Shown here piece by piece: positions 1 to 5,321 of a stretch of DNA of 9,688 nucleotides. Both the position numbers and the translations under genes were made by a program. The notes under the pieces are model-generated. The model saw only the letters and a list, made by a program, of their open reading frames with translations, did no database searches and was not told the DNA's origin. This DNA comes from Methanobacteriota archaeon (GTDB lineage Archaea; Thermoplasmatota; Thermoplasmata; UBA10834): the NCBI GenBank assembly GCA_011391345.1, contig JAABQR010000129.1:1-9688 (forward strand), in the 5' to 3' direction. Every line of letters begins with the position of its first letter. Within the stretch, counting starts at the first letter, position 1.

Positions 1-1
1 C

Positions 2-178
2 GGGTCCGTCGGGCAGCCCAGGGATGGTGACCCCAGAGGCAGCTTCGCCATCGTGAACACCGAGAAGATGGATTGCGAGATCGTCAGGTTCGAATATCCC
101 GTGAAGGAGGCGGCCGACGCGATCTTGTCCGAGGGTCTGCCCCGCATCCTGGCCGAGAGGCTGCCCGTCGGACGATAG
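2..178 (+). CDS. Metallophosphoesterase, ApaH-like family (C-terminal end only)
   Basis: The reading frame is open from the window edge to a TAG stop and gives the last 58 residues of a protein. It begins GSVGQPRDGDPRGSFAIV, which matches the C-terminal signature of the COG0639-type calcineurin-like phosphoesterases (Gly-Ser-Val-Gly-Gln-Pro-Arg-Asp-Gly-Asp-Pro-Arg followed by a hydrophobic strand). That segment forms the last strands of the two-metal phosphoesterase fold. The catalytic D-x-H, GD and GNHD motifs would lie upstream, outside the window. The tail after the signature is a short strand and a helix, with no extra domain. Substrate cannot be told from this fragment; relatives include diadenosine tetraphosphatases and protein phosphatases. 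A second phosphoesterase of a different family follows 40 nt downstream. Family is fairly sure, substrate unknown. Confidence 0.75.
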   Translation, partial: GSVGQPRDGDPRGSFAIVNTEKMDCEIVRFEYPVKEAADAILSEGLPRILAERLPVGR

Positions 179-185
179 GGCAAGG

Positions 186-195
186 ATTCTTATCG
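186..195 (+). promoter_or_regulatory. Weak TATA-like element before the second phosphoesterase
   Basis: The 40-nt gap after the first phosphoesterase contains an A/T-rich patch, gattcttatc, centred about 28 nt before the GTG at 219. That is the spacing expected for a leaderless archaeal transcript. No Shine-Dalgarno sequence precedes the GTG. The match to the TATA consensus is poor, so read-through from the upstream gene is equally possible. Confidence 0.3.
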
Positions 196-218
196 TTTGA
201 CGGACGCTATGAGCGTTC

Positions 219-980
219 GTGGACCTGGAACCAGTACCGGACGTGCCCGCGCTCAGGATGAAGGGTGAGGGAGGCTGGATCGTCGTCGCGGACCTCCATG
301 TCGGCATCGAGGTGCAGCTGAGGAGGTCCGGGTTCAGCATCCCCTCCCAGATGCCCAGGATGATGACCTCGCTGGAGGCGCTCGCGGGAAGGGCGGCCGA
401 TAACCTCATGATACTGGGCGACCTCAAGCACAGGATACCCAGCGTGGGTCACCGGGAGGACAAGGAGATCAGGGAGCTCCTTGGCAGGATGCTCGAGGTG
501 TACCGGAGGGTCGTGCTCGTCGCCGGGAACCATGACGGAGGGATCTCATCCGCCCTTCCTGAAGGATGCGAGGCGCTGAGCAGCCGGGGCACGAGGGTTG
601 GAAAGGTCGGCTTGTTCCACGGACACGTATGGCCCTCCGAGCAGGTCATGGAGGCTCAGCAGGTCGTGATGGCCCATGTGCATCCGGCTGTGCTGATGGT
701 CGACTCGCTGGGCACGAGGAGCACTGAGAAGTGCTGGGTGAGGACGAGGCTCAACGAGGAGCGAGTCAAGGAAAGATATGGCTCATCCCCGGGACAGTTG
801 GTGATCGTCCCTGCCTTCAACCCGCTGTTGACGGGGACGCCCGTGAACTCGGACAAGGGCTCCATGCTCGGCCCATTCTTCAACAACGGCCTCGTCGAGA
901 TGCGGAGCATGAAGGTCCACCTACTCGACGGGACGTACCTGGACCGGCCCGCGAGGCTCTCCAAGCCGAGGCGAGAGTGA
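219..980 (+). CDS. SbcD-related metallophosphoesterase (COG1407 / TIGR00024-type)
   Basis: A complete 253-residue calcineurin-like phosphoesterase, a usual length for the archaeal SbcD-related family. All metal-binding motifs are visible in order: ADLHVGIE with Asp25 and His27, GDLKH with Asp68, GNHDG with Asn104-His105-Asp106, GHVWP with His136, and AHVHP with His153 and His155. The N-terminal stretch before the first motif (LEPVPDVPAL...) matches how this family begins, so the GTG at 219 is preferred over an ATG at 258, even though an in-frame stop lies only three codons upstream. Family members are predicted Mn2+-dependent phosphodiesterases; some bacterial relatives (PdeM) act with DNA ligase and helicase in DNA repair, but no such partner is present here. 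Its 3' end is 3 nt from the end of the convergent DUF2148 gene. The fold is certain, the substrate unknown. Confidence 0.88.
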   Translation: MDLEPVPDVPALRMKGEGGWIVVADLHVGIEVQLRRSGFSIPSQMPRMMTSLEALAGRAADNLMILGDLKHRIPSVGHREDKEIRELLGRMLEVYRRVVLVAGNHDGGISSALPEGCEALSSRGTRVGKVGLFHGHVWPSEQVMEAQQVVMAHVHPAVLMVDSLGTRSTEKCWVRTRLNEERVKERYGSSPGQLVIVPAFNPLLTGTPVNSDKGSMLGPFFNNGLVEMRSMKVHLLDGTYLDRPARLSKPRRE

Positions 981-983
981 AGG

Positions 984-1517
984 TCACTTCTTCGGCCTGT
1001 CGAAGAAGATGTTCTTGCCAGTCGCGGACAACGGGATCCCGTGGACCACGTTCGCCTTCGACATCCCCAGGCGGAGCGCGGACACGCCTATCCTGTACAT
1101 GACCCTGTTGTCCACGTTGTGGTCCGATGCGGCCTTGACCGCCGAGCCAAGGGCGATGCCATGGTCCAGCGCCCGCAGGAAGCAGTTCGGTCCCTTGAAA
1201 TCTCCGTCGCTCGACTTGCTGTTGAACTCCTCGCAACTCGAGAAGCCGCATGCGCCACAGTCCAGCCCCGCGCCTTTGTGCGGGAGCAGGCCCACAAGCA
1301 CGACCGCGTCCGAGTCGAGCACGTTCTGTCCGTCGCGCTCGAACCCCTGGATACCTCGCTCCTTTGCCACCTGCAGCATGTCGTTCCCGAGGGCGACGCG
1401 CTCCGATTCGGACAGCAATCTGACCTCGATGAAGTCCTGTCCCACGGCCTTCGGCGCGGTCCTCGCCGAGAGCGCCATGAGATCGCCGACGAACCTGACG
1501 GTCTCCTTCATGGACAT
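984..1517 (-). CDS. DUF2148 ferredoxin-domain protein (COG4739-type)
   Basis: A 177-residue cytosolic protein with a Cys cluster at residues 87, 90, 95 and 112 (CGACGFSSC, then a fourth Cys in GPNCFLRALDHG). This is the signature of the DUF2148 ferredoxin-domain family found in archaea and anaerobic bacteria, and probably binds a 4Fe-4S cluster. The C-terminal half (residues 115-177) is the conserved part of the family, with DHNVDNRVMYRIGVSALRLG. No characterised reaction is known to me. The open frame extends 68 codons further upstream, but that extension runs through the divergent promoter and into the neighbouring gene and resembles nothing. The ATG at 1517 is chosen because GGTGAT, a strong archaeal ribosome site, lies at 1527-1532 with 9 nt spacing; an ATG two codons further in is possible. 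Family assignment is firm, function unknown. Confidence 0.87.
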   Translation of the reverse strand: MSMKETVRFVGDLMALSARTAPKAVGQDFIEVRLLSESERVALGNDMLQVAKERGIQGFERDGQNVLDSDAVVLVGLLPHKGAGLDCGACGFSSCEEFNSKSSDGDFKGPNCFLRALDHGIALGSAVKAASDHNVDNRVMYRIGVSALRLGMSKANVVHGIPLSATGKNIFFDRPKK

Positions 1518-1539
1518 GTGAGGGGAATCACCCGGCCGG

Positions 1540-1551
1540 AATTTATATGCG
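1540..1551. promoter_or_regulatory. TATA element shared by divergent DUF2148 and zinc-finger genes
   Basis: The 63-nt gap between the divergent genes contains one A/T-rich element, aatttatatg. Read (+), its centre is about 36 nt before the GTG at 1581, giving a start near 1571 and a short leader that contains GGAG at 1574-1577. Read (-), gcatataaatt is 29 nt before the ATG at 1517. In that direction the predicted start falls inside or past the GGTGAT ribosome site, so either the start lies closer to the TATA or the transcript is leaderless. Both directions are inference. Confidence 0.5.
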
Positions 1552-1580
1552 TTGCAGACAATCAGCCCTCCCTGGAGTGA

Positions 1581-2606
1581 GTGGGGTTGAACATCGTTCC
1601 CATCATCTGCGTCGCGATGGTCCAGATCCGGAAGGGGCGGAAGGACGGCCCAAGACTGATCAAGGTCGCGAAGGGACAGATACGGCGCGCGGCGTCGAGG
1701 AGGATGAGGGTCCACACGCACCCTCAGGTCAAAGCCGTCAGGATCAAGGGCCAGACGAAGTGCGATGTCTGCCTCGGGGTCATCAAGAAGGACCTCCCGA
1801 GCGTCCTATGCGGCTGCGGCAAGCAGTACCATAACTCGTGCGCGGTGAGGGTGGTCAACTGCCCCGTGTGCGGCCGGGAGCTCGGATTCTCGAAGCAGAA
1901 GCCCCACGTGGTCGATTCAGACATGCCCATGGTCAAGCCCATGCCGCTCTCCAGGGACGACAAGTTACTGCTCCTGGAGGAGAGGTTCCTGCTGGGCGAG
2001 ATCACTGAGCGGACCTACCTGTCCATCAAGGAGCAGGTCTCGTCCGCGCCGGACGAGGCCACGTTCTGCAGCGTGTGCGGCCGTAGGCTCATCGATGGTG
2101 AGACTTGCGATTGCACGATGTACGACCGCAGGCTCCAGTGTCCCGAGTGCGGGAACATACTCGGGGAGGAGGACCAGTTCTGCAACAGGTGCGGCGTGGT
2201 CTTCTCCACGGATTTCAGGCTCGACCTCTACCAGTGTCCCGAATGCGGACGGGTCGTCTCCGAGGGGCAGAACTCGTGCGCATGTGGGGTGCTCCTGGTC
2301 GGCGAGGGGAACATGATATGCCCCGGCTGCAGGAAGGAGATCCCGGAATCATCCAGCACCTGCCCGTTGTGCGGCAAGTCCCTCGTGGAGAACATCACCG
2401 AGTGCCCAGCATGCGGGAGGCGCATCGACAAGGACGCGTTCGCGTGCCTGTGCGGGGTCGTCTTCTCGGACAGGGTGAGCGGGGCCGAGTGCTCCCTCTG
2501 CGGCTCCGGGGTCGACCTCCATGACAGGTTCTGCCCCAAGTGCGGCGCGAGGTTCGCGGACGAGCCGAGGCTGGAGGGGAAACTCGAAAGGAAAATCAAG
2601 GTTTGA
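1581..2606 (+). CDS. Multi-zinc-finger protein: RING/PHD-like finger, SHOCT-like segment, six zinc ribbons
   Basis: A 341-residue cysteine-rich protein with no membrane span or clear signal peptide. Residues 14-60 are very basic. Residues 61-97 form one finger with spacing C61-x2-C64-x12-C77-x-C79-x4-H84-x2-C87-x6-C94-x2-C97, a C4HC3 pattern like PHD and RING-CH fingers. Residues 128-151 (LLLLEERFLLGEITERTYLS) resemble a SHOCT segment. Residues 163-321 hold six four-Cys ribbons: 163/166/176/178, 187/190/201/204, 219/222/233/235, 247/250/261/264, 275/278/289/291 and 304/307/318/321. Ribbons 1, 3 and 5 end in CxC; 2, 4 and 6 end in CxxC. Ribbons probably bind zinc structurally and mediate protein or nucleic-acid contacts. 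The start is uncertain: GTG 1581, TTG 1587 (better spaced from GGAG at 1574) or ATG 1617. I recognise the domains but not a named gene. Confidence 0.82.
   Translation: MGLNIVPIICVAMVQIRKGRKDGPRLIKVAKGQIRRAASRRMRVHTHPQVKAVRIKGQTKCDVCLGVIKKDLPSVLCGCGKQYHNSCAVRVVNCPVCGRELGFSKQKPHVVDSDMPMVKPMPLSRDDKLLLLEERFLLGEITERTYLSIKEQVSSAPDEATFCSVCGRRLIDGETCDCTMYDRRLQCPECGNILGEEDQFCNRCGVVFSTDFRLDLYQCPECGRVVSEGQNSCACGVLLVGEGNMICPGCRKEIPESSSTCPLCGKSLVENITECPACGRRIDKDAFACLCGVVFSDRVSGAECSLCGSGVDLHDRFCPKCGARFADEPRLEGKLERKIKV
2067..2543 (+). repeat. Three-fold coding repeat of paired zinc ribbons
   Basis: Within the zinc-finger protein, residues 163-321 consist of three units, each one CxxC...CxC ribbon followed by one CxxC...CxxC ribbon. 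The first cysteine of successive units falls at residues 163, 219 and 275, exactly 56 apart. The units have diverged outside the cysteines and glycines, so this is an old internal triplication rather than a recent DNA repeat. Confidence 0.75.
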
Positions 2607-2607
2607 G

Positions 2608-2629
2608 GTGTGCCCGGTCGCGGGCACAC
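2608..2629. terminator. Hairpin between convergent genes
   Basis: A perfect 9-bp inverted repeat, gtgtgcccg and cgggcacac, is separated by the 4-nt loop gtcg. It starts 2 nt after the zinc-finger gene stop and ends 31 nt past the end of the convergent ftsZ. On the (-) strand it is followed by a T-rich stretch (gattttcctttc), as expected for a terminator of ftsZ; on the (+) strand no T run follows. The structure is seen directly; a role in ending both transcripts is inferred. Confidence 0.5.
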
Positions 2630-2660
2630 GCTCATTGGAACGGTTTGTGTCAGGCAGAGC

Positions 2661-3857
2661 TCATCTGATGAAGTCTATGCCAGATTCGTCTCCGGAGCCG
2701 TAGGACCTCTGCGACTGCCCTCTCGGGGCGCCGCGCGCTGGGGCCTCGTCGCCGCCGTGGTTCTTGCTCATCAGCATGGACGACTTCGCGCCCGTGACGA
2801 TCAGCAGAACCTTGACCTCGCCCTCGATCGACGGGTCTACGCTGCAACCCCAGATGAGCCTGGCGTGCTTGTTGATCCTCTCGCCGACGACCTCGGCAGC
2901 CTTCTGAGCCTCGGACACGGTCATGTCTGGGCCGCCAACGACCCTGATCAAGGCGCCCTTCGCCTCGCCGAGGTCTATCTCGCCCAGCAAGGGGGAGTTC
3001 AGCGCCTCGTCGATGGCGCCCTGGATGCGGTCCTCCGGATCGGATTCATCGGACTCGCCCATGCCCACGAAGGCGACCCCGCCCTCGTTCATGACGGTCA
3101 TGATGTCGCTGTAGTCCAGGTTGACCAGGCCGGGCTTCGTGATGATCTCGGTAAGGCCCCTGATGGTCTGCATGAGTATCTCGTCCGCGACCTTGAACGC
3201 CGCGTCGACGGGCAGCTTCGGCACGAGCTCCAGCAGCTTGTCGTTGGGTATGACGATGGTCGTGTCGCAGAGCCTCCTGAGCCTCTCCAGGCCGTCGAGC
3301 GCGTTGTCCATCCTGACCTCGCCCTCGGCCTTGAACGGCAGCGTGACGACCCCGATTGTGAGCGCCTTCAGCTCCTTAGCGAGCCTGGCGGTGTAGTGGG
3401 CCGAGCCCGTCCCAGTGCCGCCTCCCATGCCTGCCGTGACGAACACGATGTTCGCGCCATTCAGGAAGTCCTTGATCTCGCGCTCGTTCTCCTTCGCGGC
3501 GGCCTCGCCGACCTGTGGTATCGCGCCAGCGCCCAAGCCGCGCGTGATGTTCTTACCTATCAGTATCTTCTTCGGCGCGTGTATGGCGAGCAGGTGCTTC
3601 GCGTCAGTGTTGATAGCGCAGAGCTGAGCGCCCGATATGCTCGCCGCGACACACCTGTTGATCGTGTTCGAGCCAGCGCCGCCGCAGCCGATGATCTTGA
3701 TGCTGACATCCAGCTGTTCCGCGATCTTCGCAATCTCTTCGTCGTCCGCGGTCATTTGCGCAGGCTGAGCTACCTGTGCTTGAGCGGGCTGAGGAGACTT
3801 CCCAATCAGTTCTTCTACATCTTTTCCTAGTGCGTCTTTGACGAGCGATTTCGGCAT
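2661..3857 (-). CDS. ftsZ: Cell division protein FtsZ (first paralogue)
   Basis: A 398-residue tubulin-family GTPase that polymerises at mid-cell to form the division ring. Seen: the nucleotide-binding GCGGAGSN loop at 57-64, the tubulin signature GGGTGTG at 145-151, and the T7 loop NLDYSD at 246-251 with both aspartates that complete GTP hydrolysis in the next subunit. It differs from its neighbour by a Q/P/A-rich N-terminal linker (residues 21-34), a G/R/S-rich C-terminal linker (about 365-392) and His-Tyr-Thr at 154-156 where FtsZ usually has Pro-Val-Val. It ends in GIDFIR. The ATG at 3857 is preceded by GGGGTG with 5-nt spacing, and the N-terminal KSLVKDAL matches the start of the second FtsZ. 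It is transcribed alone, away from the second ftsZ. FtsZ identity is certain; FtsZ1 versus FtsZ2 cannot be settled by eye. Confidence 0.97.
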   Translation of the reverse strand: MPKSLVKDALGKDVEELIGKSPQPAQAQVAQPAQMTADDEEIAKIAEQLDVSIKIIGCGGAGSNTINRCVAASISGAQLCAINTDAKHLLAIHAPKKILIGKNITRGLGAGAIPQVGEAAAKENEREIKDFLNGANIVFVTAGMGGGTGTGSAHYTARLAKELKALTIGVVTLPFKAEGEVRMDNALDGLERLRRLCDTTIVIPNDKLLELVPKLPVDAAFKVADEILMQTIRGLTEIITKPGLVNLDYSDIMTVMNEGGVAFVGMGESDESDPEDRIQGAIDEALNSPLLGEIDLGEAKGALIRVVGGPDMTVSEAQKAAEVVGERINKHARLIWGCSVDPSIEGEVKVLLIVTGAKSSMLMSKNHGGDEAPARGAPRGQSQRSYGSGDESGIDFIR

Positions 3858-3897
3858 GAATGCACCCCATAAGGCTGTATAAGTAATCAGTAAACTC

Positions 3898-3907
3898 GAA
3901 TATAAAC
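3898..3907 (-). promoter_or_regulatory. TATA element for the (-) strand ftsZ
   Basis: Read on the (-) strand the sequence is gtttatattc, a good archaeal TATA match. A start about 26 nt downstream (near 3877) leaves a leader of about 20 nt holding the ribosome site GGGGTG at 3863-3868. A second A/T-rich element, acttatac at 3878-3885, sits 24 nt from the ATG and could drive a shorter or leaderless transcript. Confidence 0.55.
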
Positions 3908-3960
3908 ATTCTTAAGGCTGGTCCCGAGCCAGTGAAACCACCATAAAGCCCGATTCGACG

Positions 3961-4118
3961 ACGGGACACGCGCATGCTTCGCATGCGATGACCCTCGGAC
4001 GACACCCGGTGTGAGGGGGGAGAGCAGGCAAGGGAGCGAGCAGAGGACCACCTTGCGGGACGGGCGGATGAAGCATCCTTGGACATGTCCGCGCAGCGTC
4101 CGAGGGCCTCAATCCCGT
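3961..4118. other. Structured intergenic region; candidate non-coding RNA
   Basis: The gap between the divergent ftsZ genes is 342 nt and holds no convincing coding sequence. Its centre carries nested complementary segments: acggga 3961-3966 with tcccgt 4113-4118; a hairpin cgcatgc-ttc-gcatgcg at 3971-3987; a perfect 10-bp long-range pairing ccctcggacg 3992-4001 with cgtccgaggg 4097-4106. Inside that are acacc-c-ggtgt at 4002-4012, gcaagg 4028-4033 with ccttgc 4051-4056, ggatg-aag-catcc at 4066-4078 and ggacatgtcc at 4081-4090. These pairings are compatible with one another. I found no SRP RNA, RNase P RNA or box C/D signature. The strand is unknown: the A/T element at 4141-4150 is near-symmetrical and could fire a (-) transcript starting near 4118. 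It may instead be a regulatory leader or protein-binding region. Confidence 0.4.
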
Positions 4119-4140
4119 GCATACTGGCGCGGGAGGATTG

Positions 4141-4150
4141 ATTTAAATAG
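4141..4150 (+). promoter_or_regulatory. TATA element for the (+) strand ftsZ
   Basis: The sequence atttaaatag, preceded by the purine-rich gggaggattg, fits a BRE/TATA pair. Its centre is about 55 nt before the ATG at 4200, giving a start near 4171 and a leader of about 30 nt. The core tttaaa is palindromic, so firing in the other direction is possible too. Confidence 0.55.
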
Positions 4151-4199
4151 TCTGGTGATTATTTACTTTCTCAGAAACATCTTAGGATGGGATGACGAA

Positions 4200-5312
4200 A
4201 TGAAGTCACTTATAGACGATGCTCTCGAGATGCATGTGATGGAGAAGAGCACGAAGGAGACGCTGGGCACCCCGGAGGACCTGGAGCTCGCACAGATCGT
4301 GGAGAAGCTCAAGATCAACATAACCATAGTAGGGTGCGGGGGAGGAGGTTCCAACACGGTCAACCGCCTCCACCAATCGGGAGTGTTCGGCGCCGAGATC
4401 GTTGCCGCGAACACGGACGCCAAACACCTGTTGCACGTACACTCACCGCACAAGGTGCTGCTCGGCAGGACCCTGACCAGGGGGTTGGGCGCGGGCGCCC
4501 TGCCAGAGGTCGGAGAGAAGGCCGCTGCGGAATCCGAAGACGAGCTGAAGCAGTATGTCAAGGGTTCGAGCATCGTCTTCGTGACCGCGGGTATGGGCGG
4601 TGGCACTGGCACGGGCTCAGCGCCGGTCGTGGCGAGGATGGCCCGCGAGGCCGGGGCACTCACGATAGGCATAGTCACGCTTCCGTTCAAGGCTGAAGGG
4701 AGGGTGCGCTGGGAGAACGCGATGAGGGGCTTGGAGCGACTGAAGATGAACTGCGACACGACCGCGGTGATACCGAACGACAAGCTTCTAGAACTGGTCC
4801 CGAAGCTCCCGCTGGACGCGGCATTCAGGGTCGCCGACGAGGTCCTGATGGAGGCCATCAAGGGCCTCACGGAGATCATCACCAAGCCTGGGCTCGTGAA
4901 CCTCGACTTCAACGACGTGATGACCATCATGAAGAACGGTGGCGTCGCGCTGATAGGCATGGGCGAGGCGACGAACAAGTCCGCTAGCAAGGGCGACAGG
5001 ATAGATTCCGCGGTCCTGCAGGCGCTCGAGTCACCCCTGCTGGGCAACATCGACCTCAGCACCGCGAGGGGAGCGCTCATCAGGGTCACGGGCGGTCTGG
5101 ACATGACGGTGTCAGAGGCCGAGAAGGCCGCGGAGATGGTCAACTCGAGGATCAACCCGAACGCCAGGATCATATGGGGATGCAGCGTCGACCCGGCGCT
5201 GGCCGGTCTGGTCAGGATCATGGTCGTCCTGACGGGCGTGAAGACCCCGGACCTGATGCCCAAGGAATGGATCGAGCCGAGCTCTAAGCACGGCGTCGAG
5301 CTCGTCCGCTGA
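4200..5312 (+). CDS. ftsZ: Cell division protein FtsZ (second paralogue)
   Basis: A 370-residue FtsZ GTPase with the loop GCGGGGSNT at 45-53, tubulin signature GGGTGTG at 133-139 followed by the usual SAPVVA, and T7 loop NLDFND at 234-239. It is roughly 60% identical by eye to the other FtsZ in this window over the GTPase core. The open frame continues 63 codons upstream of 4200, but that part covers the promoter and structured DNA and has no FtsZ character. The ATG at 4200 gives MKSLIDDAL, aligning with KSLVKDAL of the paralogue, which fixes the start. It lacks the Q/P-rich linkers and has only a short tail ending GVELVR, similar in pattern to GIDFIR of the paralogue. The ribosome site is weak (GGATGG at 4185-4190). 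Only 9 nt separate it from pop5, so the two are probably cotranscribed. Confidence 0.97.
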   Translation: MKSLIDDALEMHVMEKSTKETLGTPEDLELAQIVEKLKINITIVGCGGGGSNTVNRLHQSGVFGAEIVAANTDAKHLLHVHSPHKVLLGRTLTRGLGAGALPEVGEKAAAESEDELKQYVKGSSIVFVTAGMGGGTGTGSAPVVARMAREAGALTIGIVTLPFKAEGRVRWENAMRGLERLKMNCDTTAVIPNDKLLELVPKLPLDAAFRVADEVLMEAIKGLTEIITKPGLVNLDFNDVMTIMKNGGVALIGMGEATNKSASKGDRIDSAVLQALESPLLGNIDLSTARGALIRVTGGLDMTVSEAEKAAEMVNSRINPNARIIWGCSVDPALAGLVRIMVVLTGVKTPDLMPKEWIEPSSKHGVELVR

Positions 5313-5321
5313 GCGTTTGGC

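Noticed and set aside
73..261. 62-codon frame on (+) at the window start
   Set aside because: It overlaps the end of the first phosphoesterase and the start of the second in another frame and has no domain.
1518..1721. 68-codon upstream extension of the DUF2148 gene
   Set aside because: It overlaps the divergent gene and promoter; a strong ribosome site supports the ATG at 1517.
2610..3830. 406-codon open frame on (+) opposite the first ftsZ
   Set aside because: It is antisense to a certain FtsZ, has no recognisable domain and is rich in R, D, L and A, as expected for the complement of high-G+C codons.
3961..4118. SRP RNA, RNase P RNA or box C/D RNA in the ftsZ gap
   Set aside because: I looked for the SRP helix 8 motif, the RNase P GAGGAAAGTC core and paired C and D boxes on both strands. 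Only a partial C-box-like gcgatga appeared, with no D box. An unknown structured RNA remains possible.
3604..4122. 172-codon frame on (-) through the ftsZ gap
   Set aside because: Its end is an out-of-frame read of the FtsZ start, and the rest has no protein-like pattern; the RNA-like pairing explains the region better.
4011..4199. 63-codon upstream extension of the second FtsZ
   Set aside because: It covers the TATA element and structured region, and the paralogue shows that the protein starts at MKSL.
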